64,000 nucleotides of DNA, taken from positions 150,217-214,216 of the forward strand of contig USDX01000001.1 of the NCBI GenBank assembly GCA_900553605.1. The letters run 5' to 3'. The stretch's first letter is position 1. Each line of letters opens with the position of its first letter. Both the position numbers and the translations under genes were made by a program. The stretch comes from an uncultured Eggerthella sp. Its GTDB lineage: Bacteria; Actinomycetota; Coriobacteriia; Coriobacteriales; Eggerthellaceae. Shown here piece after piece: positions 15,256 through 23,760 of the stretch. The notes under the pieces are model-generated. The model searched no databases, was not told where the DNA came from, and saw only the letters and a list, made by a program, of their open reading frames with translations.

Positions 15256-15654
15256 ATGAGCATGAACGATCCTATTGCAGATATGCTTACGCGTGTGCGT
15301 AACGCAAACTCTGCTGGCAAGCAGACGGTTTCCATGCCGTCCAGCAAGAAGCTTGTCGAAATCGCCCGCATCATGCAGGAAGAGGGCTACATCAACGGCT
15401 TCGAAATTGAGCCGGCTCAGCCCCGCGACGTTCTGACTATCACCCTCAAGTATGGTGAGAAGAAGGCTCGCACCATTCGCGGCATCAAGCGCATCTCCAA
15501 GCCTGGTCTGCGCATTTATGCTGGCAAGGACGAGCTTCCTCGCGTTCTCGGTGGTCTTGGTACTGCTGTTATTTCGACGAGCAAGGGCGTTATGACCGAC
15601 CGCGACGCACGCAAGGAAGGCGTCGGCGGCGAAGTCATGGCGTACATCTGGTAG
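15256..15654 (+). CDS. rpsH: 30S ribosomal protein S8
   Basis: 132 aa from the ATG at 15256 (MSMNDPIADMLTRVRNAN), with AAAGGAGA upstream; an in-frame earlier ATG is not supported by a ribosome site. The conserved C-terminus GLGTAVISTSKGVMTDRDARKEGVGGE binds 16S helix 21. S8 is the classical repressor of the spc operon, relevant to the rplX-rplE hairpins. Confidence 0.96.
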   Translation: MSMNDPIADMLTRVRNANSAGKQTVSMPSSKKLVEIARIMQEEGYINGFEIEPAQPRDVLTITLKYGEKKARTIRGIKRISKPGLRIYAGKDELPRVLGGLGTAVISTSKGVMTDRDARKEGVGGEVMAYIW

Positions 15655-15670
15655 GAAGGAAGGAGCACAA

Positions 15671-16213
15671 ATGTCTCGTATTGGTAAGATCCCTGTTGCT
15701 ATTCCTTCTGGCGTTGAGGTTAAGGTTGACGGCCATGTTGTTACCGTAAAGGGCAGCAAGGGCGAACTTACTCGTGAATTCAACCCCATGATGACCATCA
15801 AGGTTGAGGGCGAAGAAGTTATTGTTGAGCGTCCCGATGATTCCCGTCAGGCAAAGAGCCTTCATGGCCTTACGCGCACCCTTATCCACAACATGGTAGA
15901 GGGCGTTCATGATGGTTACTCCAAGAAGCTCGAGCTCGTAGGCGTTGGCTATCGTGCAGCGCTCAAGGGTTCTGATCTGGAGATCCAGCTCGGTTACTCT
16001 CATCCGGTTATCGTTAAGGCTCCTGAAAACATTACCTTCGAAGTTCCTAGCCAGACCGAGATTATCGTAAAGGGCATCAGCAAGGAACAGGTCGGCCAGG
16101 TTGCTGCCGACATCCGCGCATGGCGTAAGCCTGAGCCTTACAAGGGCAAGGGTGTTCGTTATGAAGGCGAGTATGTCCGTCGTAAGCTCGGCAAGGCCGC
16201 AAAGTCTGAGTAG
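15671..16213 (+). CDS. rplF: 50S ribosomal protein L6
   Basis: 180 aa, two repeats of the L6 fold. MSRIGKIPVAIPSGV starts the protein, and EPYKGKGVRYEGEYVRRKLGK ends it. L6 sits near the factor-binding site. Ribosome site GGAAGGAAGGAG. Normal order rpsH-rplF-rplR. Confidence 0.98.
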   Translation: MSRIGKIPVAIPSGVEVKVDGHVVTVKGSKGELTREFNPMMTIKVEGEEVIVERPDDSRQAKSLHGLTRTLIHNMVEGVHDGYSKKLELVGVGYRAALKGSDLEIQLGYSHPVIVKAPENITFEVPSQTEIIVKGISKEQVGQVAADIRAWRKPEPYKGKGVRYEGEYVRRKLGKAAKSE

Positions 16214-16248
16214 TAGCTCAGTAGCGAAGTATTGAAGGGAATCTACTT

Positions 16249-16617
16249 ATGAAGAAGCTTCAAAAGAAACAGGCTGGGCTGCGCCGTCGTCACACTCGTG
16301 TTCGTGGCAAGATCTCTGGTACGGCTGCCCGTCCGCGTTTGTGCATTACGCGTTCTAACTCGAACATGTATGCTCAGGTTATCGACGACGTTGCCGGTAA
16401 GACCATCTGTGGTGTTTCCACCCTCGGTCCCGAGTTCAAGGCAACCGAGAAGAGCGGTGCTACCGTAGATGGTGCTGCAGCTCTCGGTCTGATCATCGGT
16501 AAGAAAGCACAGGAAAACGGTGTTACCGAGGTTGTATTCGACCGCGGTGGCAATCTGTATCACGGTCGCATCAAGGCAGTTGCCGATGGTGCCCGCGAAG
16601 CAGGCCTGAAGTTCTAA
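16249..16617 (+). CDS. rplR: 50S ribosomal protein L18
   Basis: 122 aa. RRRHTRVRGKISGTAARPRL and the C-terminal FDRGGNLYHGRIKAVADGAREAGLKF are diagnostic. It binds 5S rRNA together with L5. It starts 35 bases after rplF with a GAAGGGA site. Confidence 0.97.
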   Translation: MKKLQKKQAGLRRRHTRVRGKISGTAARPRLCITRSNSNMYAQVIDDVAGKTICGVSTLGPEFKATEKSGATVDGAAALGLIIGKKAQENGVTEVVFDRGGNLYHGRIKAVADGAREAGLKF

Positions 16618-16633
16618 GAGAGGGTTAAGGTCT

Positions 16634-17158
16634 ATGGCTCGTAAGCAAGAAAACCAGGCAGGCGTTCCCGAACTTCAGGAACGCGTCGTCTATATCAATC
16701 GCGTCTCCAAGGTTGTCAAGGGTGGTCGTCGTTTCGCACTCACCGCTCTGGTAGTTGTTGGTGACGGCAAGGGTCGCGTGGGTATCGGCATGGGCAAGTC
16801 CCAGGAAGTTCCCACCGCCATCAAGAAGGGCGTAGAGGATGCGAAGAAGAACATGTTCTCCATTCCTCTGACCGAGGCTGGCACGCTTCCTCACGACATC
16901 ATCGGTGAGTATGGCGCTGGTCGCGTTCTCCTTAAGCCCGCTACTCCTGGTACCGGCGTTATCGCTGGCGGCGCAGCTCGTGCCGTTCTCGAACTCGCTG
17001 GTGTAAAGGATGTTTTCGCTAAGTCCCTCGGCACTGACAACGTTCTTAACATTGTTAAGGCTGTTGCTGAAGGTCTTAAGGAAATGCAGAGCCCCGAGGC
17101 AGTTTCTGCTCGCCGCGGTATCTCTGTAGCTAAGATTTATGGCTGGAAGGAGAACTAG
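16634..17158 (+). CDS. rpsE: 30S ribosomal protein S5
   Basis: 174 aa. The double-stranded RNA-binding-like domain contains ELQERVVYINRVSKVVKGGR, followed by GDGKGRVGIGMGKSQEVPTAI and the C-terminal LPHDIIGEYGAGRVLLKPA. S5 affects decoding accuracy and translocation. It is followed by rpmD with two bases between. Confidence 0.98.
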   Translation: MARKQENQAGVPELQERVVYINRVSKVVKGGRRFALTALVVVGDGKGRVGIGMGKSQEVPTAIKKGVEDAKKNMFSIPLTEAGTLPHDIIGEYGAGRVLLKPATPGTGVIAGGAARAVLELAGVKDVFAKSLGTDNVLNIVKAVAEGLKEMQSPEAVSARRGISVAKIYGWKEN

Positions 17159-17160
17159 TA

Positions 17161-17349
17161 ATGGCTGACGCAAAGAAACTGCGCATCACCCAGGTAAAGA
17201 GCTCCATCGGCTACAAGTACGATCAGGGTCGCACCCTGAAGGCTCTTGGTCTTGGTAAGATCGGTCGCACGGTTGAGCAGGTAGACAATCCTGGCGTTCG
17301 TGGCATGATCTTCAAGGTTCAGCACCTCGTAGAGGTTGAAGAACTGTAA
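17161..17349 (+). CDS. rpmD: 50S ribosomal protein L30
   Basis: 62 aa. LRITQVKSSIGYKYDQGRTLKALGLGKIG is the conserved core. It is the last gene before a strong terminator, so the large ribosomal transcript that starts upstream of rplB ends here and not, as in many bacteria, after rplO-secY. Confidence 0.96.
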   Translation: MADAKKLRITQVKSSIGYKYDQGRTLKALGLGKIGRTVEQVDNPGVRGMIFKVQHLVEVEEL

Positions 17350-17355
17350 ATGCTA

Positions 17356-17386
17356 AAGCCCCGCTCACTGAGCGGGGCTTTTCTAT
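17356..17386 (+). terminator. Terminator of the rplB-rpmD operon
   Basis: AAGCCCCGCTCA pairs with TGAGCGGGGCTT, followed by TTTTC. A strong Rho-independent terminator 6 bases after the rpmD stop. Confidence 0.9.
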
Positions 17387-17660
17387 TCTCGTAGTAGGAC
17401 ATTATGCGGATCGAAGCGCAGTGCAAGGAAAAAGCCTGAAATAATATCGTTTTAGGTCTAGCACGGTTACTGCATCTGCGGAGCATTCGATTCAATTGTT
17501 GAACTTATGATGGGCTGTATCTAACTTATTGACTTCTGCCCCGCATTTGATTTCAACCTATGGCATAATGATCTAGTTTGTAAGTTCGTCGGCGGCGAGC
17601 TGCCGACCTCTATTCCAATCGGTGGGGTAGAGACAGCGTAAAAAAGGAGAAAAAGAAAAC
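17387..17660 (+). promoter_or_regulatory. Promoter and leader region of rplO-secY
   Basis: This gap holds no gene. TTGACT (17529) and CATAAT (near 17564) are candidate promoter parts, but their spacing is not ideal and I cannot fix the start. GTCGGCGG...CTGCCGAC (17588-17607) forms an 8-bp stem with one mismatch in the leader. AAAAAGGAGAAAAAG precedes rplO as the ribosome site. A separate promoter is required because of the terminator upstream. Confidence 0.4.
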
Positions 17661-18110
17661 ATGGAACTTAAGGATCTGAAGCCCGCTGAGGGTTCTCGTC
17701 ACAGCCGCAAGCGCGTAGGTCGCGGTCCCGCATCTGGTACCGGCAAGACCGCTGGTCGTGGTCTGAACGGTCAGAAGTCTCGTTCTGGCGGCGCTAAGGG
17801 TAACGGCTTCGAAGGTGGTCAGACTCCTCTGGCTCGTCGTCTTCCTAAGCTCCCTGGCTTCCGCAACATCAACCATGTTGAGTACCTTCCCGTTAACGTT
17901 AGCCGTATCGAGAAGTACTACGAAGCTGGCGAAGTGGTAGACGGTGAATCCCTCGTAGCTAAGGGCATCATCAAGCACTCCACCGATCTTGTTAAGGTTC
18001 TGGGCGACGGCGAAATCACCAAGGCTGTAACCGTTAAGGTTGACAAGGTTTCCGCTTCCGCAAAGGCTAAGATCGAGGCAGCTGGCGGAAAGGTCGAAGA
18101 GCCTTGCTAA
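17661..18110 (+). CDS. rplO: 50S ribosomal protein L15
   Basis: 149 aa. The Gly/Arg-rich N-terminal extension (HSRKRVGRGPASGTGKTAGRG) threads into 23S rRNA, and FEGGQTPLARRLPKLPGF is conserved. Its last 7 bases overlap the secY start, so the two are translationally coupled. Confidence 0.97.
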   Translation: MELKDLKPAEGSRHSRKRVGRGPASGTGKTAGRGLNGQKSRSGGAKGNGFEGGQTPLARRLPKLPGFRNINHVEYLPVNVSRIEKYYEAGEVVDGESLVAKGIIKHSTDLVKVLGDGEITKAVTVKVDKVSASAKAKIEAAGGKVEEPC

Positions 18111-19384
18111 GTTCCCTCGTACAGGCGTTCAAGGTACCTGAGCTCAGGAATAAAATCCTGTTCACTCTTGGTATCTTGGTGCTTTACCGATTCGGCGCTT
18201 ACCTGCCGGTGCCGGGCATCCCGTTCCAGGCATTTGCTGATTCTTTTTCTCAGCAGGGTGTCTCGATGGTTATGCTCGACCTCTTCACTGGCGGTGCTTT
18301 GTCGAACTTCTCGGTATTTGCACTGGGTATTATGCCGTACATCACTGCATCTATCATTATGCAGTTGATGCAAGGTGTTATCCCTGCCGTTGGCCGCTGG
18401 GCTAAAGAGGGCGAAACGGGCAGGCGTCGCATTACTCAGGTTACGCGTTACCTTACGCTTGGTCTGGGTCTGATCAACGCTGTTGGTTACCTTTTCCTCT
18501 TCAAGTCCGAGGCTTATGGTGTTGTTTTCAGCACCGCTGTTCCTGAGATCGTCACCGACATCTTGGTTGTGTTCACTCTTGTAGTTGGCACTGCTTTGAT
18601 CATGTGGATGGGCGAGCTCATTACTCAGCACGGTGTTGGCAATGGTATGTCGTTGATCATCTTCGTTTCCATCATCTCTTCGGTTCCGTCGGCAATCTTC
18701 TCGTCGATCAACCTGAATGCAGATATGGGTATGGGCATTGCAGTAACCGTTCTTATTTTGGTTGTAGTGCTGCTTTGCATCCCTGCGATTATCTTCGTAG
18801 AGCGTGCTCAGCGTCGTATCCCAATTAGCTATGCAAAGCGCGTTCAGGGTCGTAAGGTTATGGGCGGTCAGAGCTCTTACCTTCCTATCAAGATCAACGC
18901 TGCAGGTGTTATTCCTATCATCTTCGCAAGCTGCTTGATTTACTTCCCTGCGCAGATCGCTGCTTTGTTCAATGTTGATTGGCTCACCATGGTTGCCAAT
19001 GCTATTTCGGCAGGTTGGGTGAACTGGATCCTCACTGCGCTGCTCATTGTGTTCTTCGCATACTTCTACACCTCGATTGTTTTCAATCCCGAGGACACTG
19101 CGGAAAACCTTCAGCGTCAGGGTGGATTTATTCCCGGTATTCGTCCTGGTCAGAATACCGTGCAGTACATTAAGGATGTTCTGCACAGGGTTACGCTTCC
19201 TGGTGCGATTTTCATCGCAGCCATTGCGGTTATCCCTTCCATATTGTTCTTCTTTACGAACAATTCTTTGATTCAGGCGTTTGGCGGTACCTCGATCCTC
19301 ATCATGATCGGTGTTGCTTTGGACACTATGAATAAGATCGAGTCGCAGTTGAAAATGTACAACTACGACGGATTCTTCAAGTAA
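18104..19384 (+). CDS. secY: Protein translocase subunit SecY
   Basis: 426 aa with ten membrane helices, forming the SecYEG export channel. TTG start at 18104 inside the rplO end; MLSSLVQAFKVPELRNKILFT agrees with the family start. The plug and pore segments are recognisable: VPGIPFQAFAD near 30, FALGIMPYITASIIMQL near 68-84, and cytoplasmic loop GFIPGIRPGQNT. secE is at 45319 in this window. rplO-secY-adk is the usual order. Confidence 0.98.
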   Translation: MLSSLVQAFKVPELRNKILFTLGILVLYRFGAYLPVPGIPFQAFADSFSQQGVSMVMLDLFTGGALSNFSVFALGIMPYITASIIMQLMQGVIPAVGRWAKEGETGRRRITQVTRYLTLGLGLINAVGYLFLFKSEAYGVVFSTAVPEIVTDILVVFTLVVGTALIMWMGELITQHGVGNGMSLIIFVSIISSVPSAIFSSINLNADMGMGIAVTVLILVVVLLCIPAIIFVERAQRRIPISYAKRVQGRKVMGGQSSYLPIKINAAGVIPIIFASCLIYFPAQIAALFNVDWLTMVANAISAGWVNWILTALLIVFFAYFYTSIVFNPEDTAENLQRQGGFIPGIRPGQNTVQYIKDVLHRVTLPGAIFIAAIAVIPSILFFFTNNSLIQAFGGTSILIMIGVALDTMNKIESQLKMYNYDGFFK

Positions 19385-19386
19385 CA

Positions 19387-19418
19387 AGAAAGGCGGCAAT
19401 TAGCCGCCTTTCTTTTTT
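19387..19418 (+). terminator. Hairpin between secY and adk
   Basis: GAAAGGCGGC-AATTA-GCCGCCTTTC followed by six T. It would end or thin out the rplO-secY transcript before adk, which then needs read-through or a promoter of its own in 19419-19500. Confidence 0.85.
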
Positions 19419-19503
19419 GAGCAATGTCACTTTGCCCTTAATACGCTTCAATTTGTTAAAATAGATTGATCGATTTCTATCGTGTTACGAAAGGAACATT
19501 TCC

Positions 19504-20130
19504 ATGAATATCGTTTTACTGGGCGCACCGGGCGCTGGTAAGGGCACTCAGGCTGCAAAGCTGGTAGAGAAGTATGGCTTTGCTCACATCTCCACTGGCG
19601 ACATGCTTCGCGCTGCCGTTAAGAACCAGACTCCTCTTGGTCTTGAGGCTAAGAAGTACATGGATGCTGGCGATCTTGTGCCCGATGAAGTTGTAATTGG
19701 CCTCGTAAAAGAGCGTCTGCAGGATGCCGATACCGCCAATGGCTTCATCCTTGACGGGTTCCCCCGCACCTCCACTCAGGCCGTTGCGCTTGATTCGGAG
19801 CTTTCTTCCCTCGAGCGTCCTCTTGATGCTGCTCTTCTTGTTGATGTTGACAAGGAAGTTATCATTAAGCGTCTTACCTCTCGTCGCATGTGCCGCGACT
19901 GCGGTTACATCGGTTCCGACGCTGACGCTGCTTGCCCTAAGTGCAATGGCGAAATGTACCAGCGCGACGACGATAATGAAGCTACGGTACGTAACCGCCT
20001 TGATGTTTACGAGAGCTCTACTGCTCCGCTCATCGATTACTACCGTGGTTGCGAGCTTCTGAGGGAGATCGATGGCGACCGCGATCCTCAGGTAGTATTT
20101 GACGCAATCGTTTCCACGCTCGGCTTGTAA
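19504..20130 (+). CDS. adk: Adenylate kinase
   Basis: 208 aa; catalyses ATP + AMP to 2 ADP. P-loop GAPGAGKGT at 7-15, AMP-binding region STGDMLR and DGFPRT. The LID domain carries CRDCG and CPKC, a zinc-binding pair typical of Gram-positive enzymes. AAAGGAAC precedes the ATG. The usual next genes map and infA are absent; a terminator follows. Confidence 0.97.
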   Translation: MNIVLLGAPGAGKGTQAAKLVEKYGFAHISTGDMLRAAVKNQTPLGLEAKKYMDAGDLVPDEVVIGLVKERLQDADTANGFILDGFPRTSTQAVALDSELSSLERPLDAALLVDVDKEVIIKRLTSRRMCRDCGYIGSDADAACPKCNGEMYQRDDDNEATVRNRLDVYESSTAPLIDYYRGCELLREIDGDRDPQVVFDAIVSTLGL

Positions 20131-20148
20131 GCAAGCGTCTTAATGTGT

Positions 20149-20180
20149 CCCCGCATCGTTTGGTGCGGGGATTTTTTATT
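20149..20180 (+). terminator. Terminator of adk
   Basis: CCCCGCA and TGCGGGG pair around an 8-base loop, followed by ATTTTTTATT. Confidence 0.85.
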
Positions 20181-20249
20181 CTCGTGCTTCTTCTGAAAGA
20201 GTAGTGCGTGGGCAATATGGCGTAAGTGTATCTTGTAAAATGATTCGCT

Positions 20250-22511
20250 ATGAAACCTATTGAAGACATTGCATTTGACTGCATAGACCTCGCCAAAGCC
20301 AATCGAGGTCGAATTAAACATGCGCTATCCCGCATTTTCGTGGTTGCTATTGTTGCGTTGCTCCTCGAAATCTTTCTGTTCAATATGAACTATTTTCGAT
20401 CGGCTACCTATGAGCCGATCAATTTAGCTGATCGCATTAGCCTTGATGCAAACGATACGGGAACTTCGAATTTCGGTTTAGGGCACAGCGAGCAGTACAA
20501 GTTTACTGAGTCGAAAACTGCTGTAGATTTTTACGATCTCAATAAAGTGGTGAATAATATCCACCTTGATTTCGATAATTCGCAGCCTGCTCAGAACCTT
20601 AAGGTCAAAATCAGCTTTACCGACGCTGCGCATGAAACCTATTTTTCAACGACCGAGTATACATTTGGTGTTCCCGAAATAGACGTTTCAACGTATAGCG
20701 AGCAAAGTCAGTATCTATACCTTGAGAGTTCAGGCACAATTCAGAACCTGCGCATCGAAATCGTAAGTGATGATGCACGGTACCCTGTTGTTCTCAATAC
20801 GGTGGTCATCAATGAGCGTCAGCCATTTGAGTTCAATGGTCTACGCTATTTCCTGGCGTTTGCCGTTCTGCTTTTGCTTTATGTGTTTCGACCCGGCTCG
20901 AGCATTTATCGTTGCCGAGTTAAGGAACATCCGAGGTTTTCCCGTGCATGCATCGTCCTGGCAACAGCTTGCGAGATTTTCGTTCTTACTGCGTACCTTT
21001 TACTTGGATCAAACCAGGTTGGTATTGCTACGGCTAATTACAATTCGGGCTCCTGGGATGGCCACAGCATTGTAAACACCTATAAGGTTGGTGGAGATAA
21101 TGCCCAGCAGTATGCTGAGCTCGCGAAGGCTATGGCTGATGGCCAGCTGTATTTGGAAGTGGAGCCTCCCCAATGGCTGGTAGACATGGACAACCCCTAC
21201 GACAAGGGTGCACGCGATGAACTCCAGAAGCAGACAGGTGAGTCATACCTGTTCGATGTGGCGTACTACGAGGGTCATTACTATGTGTATTTCGGCGTGT
21301 TGCCAGTGCTGCTGTTCTATTTGCCGTTCTACCTGCTTACGGGGTCTAGTTTCCCAACGGCAATTGGCGTTTTAATTGCCTGCATTATGTTCGTGCTGGG
21401 CGTAACGGCTCTGATGGATCGATTTGCGCGGCATCATTTTAAGCGTGTTAGCTTAGGCTTGTTCCTCTTGCTGCAAATGCCCTTGGTGGCTTGTTCGGGC
21501 ATGCTGTATCTAGCGAAGTTCCCAACGTTCTATTCACTCCCAATTGCAATGGCCTTGGCTTTTACGGTATGGGGCTTGTATTTTTGGCTTCACGGTCGGT
21601 CAACGGAAAGAGCAGCAGGATGGTACCTCGCTGGTTCTCTGTGCATGGCCCTTGTGGTTGCTTGTCGTCCTCAGTTCCTCATTTTCTCGCTGTTGGCGTT
21701 CCCGCTGTTTTGGCGCAAGTTCATTACTGAAAAGCACCTGTTCACTAAGAAGGGGTCAAAGGAATTTGCGTGCCTTTTGGCGCCCTATTTTGTTGTTGCC
21801 GCTGGCATCATGATGTATAACCGTGCGCGCTTCGGCTCTTTCTTCGATTTTGGAGCAAATTACAACCTTACGGTAAACGACATGACGCAGCGTGGCATGA
21901 ACGCTGGCCGTTTGCTGCCGGCTTTGTTCGCATATTTCCTGCAGACCCCAACTACTACCGGCGTGTTTCCTTGGCTTCAGCCAACCACGTTTGATACTAC
22001 GTATTTAGGTCAAACTATCAAGGAAGTAACATTTGGTGGCATTTTAGTATGCTTGCCTATTTTGTGGGTGCTGGCATTTGCTAAGCCGATACTTTCCTAT
22101 CGTATTAGAGAACGTTCTACCCATACCGTTGCCAGTGTCGTGATGACTATGCTGGCATCTGCGCTCATTGTTGCTTGCCTTGATGCTCAGATGGCGGGCA
22201 TTCTGCAGCGCTATACCGCCGACTACAGTATCTTGATGCTGATTCCCTCAATCTTGCTTTGCTTCATTGCGAACGATGCCCTGGCTCCTGATAGAGAAAA
22301 CGATTGCCGCGATGTTGAGCTGAAGGTAGGAAGCTCTACGGTCCCCAAAGTGCTTGCGCATCGCCTCTTCCTTCGCGTTCTAGGGGTATTGGTGTTCCTG
22401 AGTTTGCTGTATTCCACCCTGATTTGCTTCATACCTGAAACCGGTTGGTATTCCGATGTATACGCATGGGCTTACCAAGACCTTATCGAAATGGTTGAGT
22501 TCTGGACGTAG
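20250..22511 (+). CDS. Large membrane protein, probable GT-C type glycosyltransferase
   Basis: 753 aa. Helix 1 at about 27-47, then an outer beta-rich domain (about 50-190), then about ten more helices. YYEGHYYVYFGVLPVLLFYLPF (near 345, at the lipid-facing side) is the kind of motif found in GT-C polyprenyl-phosphate sugar transferases, and acidic residues lie in the first outer loop after the second helix. Such proteins transfer sugars from lipid carriers to cell-wall glycans or proteins outside the membrane. Donor and acceptor are unknown. It stands alone between terminators. YfhO-like families are an alternative. Confidence 0.6.
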   Translation: MKPIEDIAFDCIDLAKANRGRIKHALSRIFVVAIVALLLEIFLFNMNYFRSATYEPINLADRISLDANDTGTSNFGLGHSEQYKFTESKTAVDFYDLNKVVNNIHLDFDNSQPAQNLKVKISFTDAAHETYFSTTEYTFGVPEIDVSTYSEQSQYLYLESSGTIQNLRIEIVSDDARYPVVLNTVVINERQPFEFNGLRYFLAFAVLLLLYVFRPGSSIYRCRVKEHPRFSRACIVLATACEIFVLTAYLLLGSNQVGIATANYNSGSWDGHSIVNTYKVGGDNAQQYAELAKAMADGQLYLEVEPPQWLVDMDNPYDKGARDELQKQTGESYLFDVAYYEGHYYVYFGVLPVLLFYLPFYLLTGSSFPTAIGVLIACIMFVLGVTALMDRFARHHFKRVSLGLFLLLQMPLVACSGMLYLAKFPTFYSLPIAMALAFTVWGLYFWLHGRSTERAAGWYLAGSLCMALVVACRPQFLIFSLLAFPLFWRKFITEKHLFTKKGSKEFACLLAPYFVVAAGIMMYNRARFGSFFDFGANYNLTVNDMTQRGMNAGRLLPALFAYFLQTPTTTGVFPWLQPTTFDTTYLGQTIKEVTFGGILVCLPILWVLAFAKPILSYRIRERSTHTVASVVMTMLASALIVACLDAQMAGILQRYTADYSILMLIPSILLCFIANDALAPDRENDCRDVELKVGSSTVPKVLAHRLFLRVLGVLVFLSLLYSTLICFIPETGWYSDVYAWAYQDLIEMVEFWT

Positions 22512-22847
22512 GTGTATGGTCTCCATGGGGTGCGGAGCTGCATAGCAACGCGAGGCTCGTGAGGTTGCTTCAATTGCATTTGAACGAATTAACGGATCAG
22601 ATGAGCTTGTCTTGTCTGGTCCGTTTTTTTGATTAGGAAACAAGAATACTGAATTTTATGCGAGCCACTAAAAGGGTAAGTATTTTGATTATCTGCCGTT
22701 CGCCCCGACAACCCAACCAGTGGCAACTGCCGAATTCCGTCTACCGACCTATATCTAACACGTTCGGAAACCCCTAAAGGGCGAAAACGTGTGCTCGCTA
22801 CAATTAAGAAGCTTTCTAAAAAGCAAACCTTAAGCGAGAGGAGAGGT
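22512..22847 (+). other. Intergenic region before the por operon
   Basis: The 336 bases hold a terminator (next entry) and the por promoter region. CACGTT...AACGTG (about 22759-22791) encloses CCC-taaa-GGG, forming an interrupted stem just upstream of a TACAAT (22799-22804) that could be a -10. I see no good -35. AGCGAGAGGAGAGG precedes porG. No gene is seen. Confidence 0.35.
22591..22630 (+). terminator. Terminator after the GT-C-like gene
   Basis: AACGGATCAGA pairs with TCTGGTCCGTT (one G-U pair) and is followed by a run of seven T. Confidence 0.8.
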
Positions 22848-23420
22848 ATGTCACAGTTGACCGAAATCCGCTGGCATGCACGTGCTGGCCAAGGTGCGGT
22901 TACGGCGGCGAAGCTTGTCGCGGACACGGCACTGCTGCAGGGCAACTACATCCAGGCTATGCCCGAATATGGCCCGGAGCGTACGGGAGCACCCCTGAAG
23001 GCGTATACGCGTGTATCCAGTGATCCCATCGAGGTTCACAACAACATTCAGAATCCCGACATCGTTATCATCATGGATGACACCCTGTTGGCTTCTACAG
23101 ACGTAATGGAGGGTATGCCCGAAGACGGTATCCTCCTGTTCAACACCACAATGACGGCTGCTGAAGCCCGTGCAGCGGTAGGTGCTCCTGAAAGCATGCG
23201 TGTTGCTGTAGTTGATGCTTCGGGCATCGCACTTGCAACCATCAAGAAGGACATGCCTAATACCCCGATCGTAGGCGCATTGGCTAAGATCACGGGTCTT
23301 TTCCCGGTTGAAAAGGTCAAGGAACGCCTGGTTATCACCTTCGGCAAGAAGTTCTCCCAGGAAATGATCGACGCGAACCTCGCCTCCGTTGAGCGCGCTT
23401 ATCAGGAGGTGCAAGAATAA
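22848..23420 (+). CDS. porG: Pyruvate:ferredoxin oxidoreductase, gamma subunit
   Basis: 190 aa from the ATG at 22848 with GAGAGG upstream. WHARAGQGAVTAAKLVAD is the signature of the gamma domain of 2-oxoacid:ferredoxin oxidoreductases, followed by MPEYGPERTGAP. It completes the CoA-dependent oxidation of pyruvate with the alpha, beta and delta chains. Its stop overlaps the start of porD by one base, in a four-gene operon. Confidence 0.93.
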   Translation: MSQLTEIRWHARAGQGAVTAAKLVADTALLQGNYIQAMPEYGPERTGAPLKAYTRVSSDPIEVHNNIQNPDIVIIMDDTLLASTDVMEGMPEDGILLFNTTMTAAEARAAVGAPESMRVAVVDASGIALATIKKDMPNTPIVGALAKITGLFPVEKVKERLVITFGKKFSQEMIDANLASVERAYQEVQE

Positions 23421-23758
23421 TGTCCAAGTACCAGTTTGATGGTTCCAACTACGATAATTGGAAGCCCGAAGATTTTCCGACCGGTTATGTATGCCCCGAA
23501 GGCGGCACGTCAACCAACTGCTACACCGGCGGTTGGCGCTCCAATCGTCCTATCTGGGATTCCGAGAAGTGCTCCAATTGCATGCTGTGTTGGGCTTACT
23601 GCCCCGATTCCTCCATTGAGGTTAAAGACGGCGCAATGACGGGCATCGACCTGTTCCATTGCAAGGGCTGCGGCGTTTGCGTTCAAGAGTGCAAGTTCGG
23701 CGCACTCGAGCTTATCTCCGAGGCTGAAGCCCAGGAGCAGGAAGCGAAGGGGGAGTAA
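23420..23758 (+). CDS. porD: Pyruvate:ferredoxin oxidoreductase, delta (ferredoxin-like) subunit
   Basis: 112 aa with two 4Fe-4S motifs, CSNCMLCWAYCP at about 52-63 and CKGCGVCVQECKFG at about 83-96. It carries electrons from the catalytic chains to external ferredoxin. The segment before the clusters (GGTSTNCYTGGWRSNRP) is typical of PorD. It overlaps porG by one base. Confidence 0.94.
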   Translation: MSKYQFDGSNYDNWKPEDFPTGYVCPEGGTSTNCYTGGWRSNRPIWDSEKCSNCMLCWAYCPDSSIEVKDGAMTGIDLFHCKGCGVCVQECKFGALELISEAEAQEQEAKGE

Positions 23759-23760
23759 CC

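Noticed and set aside
18107..19399. 430-aa open frame opposite secY
   Set aside because: Mirror of secY; charged low-complexity sequence with no family match.
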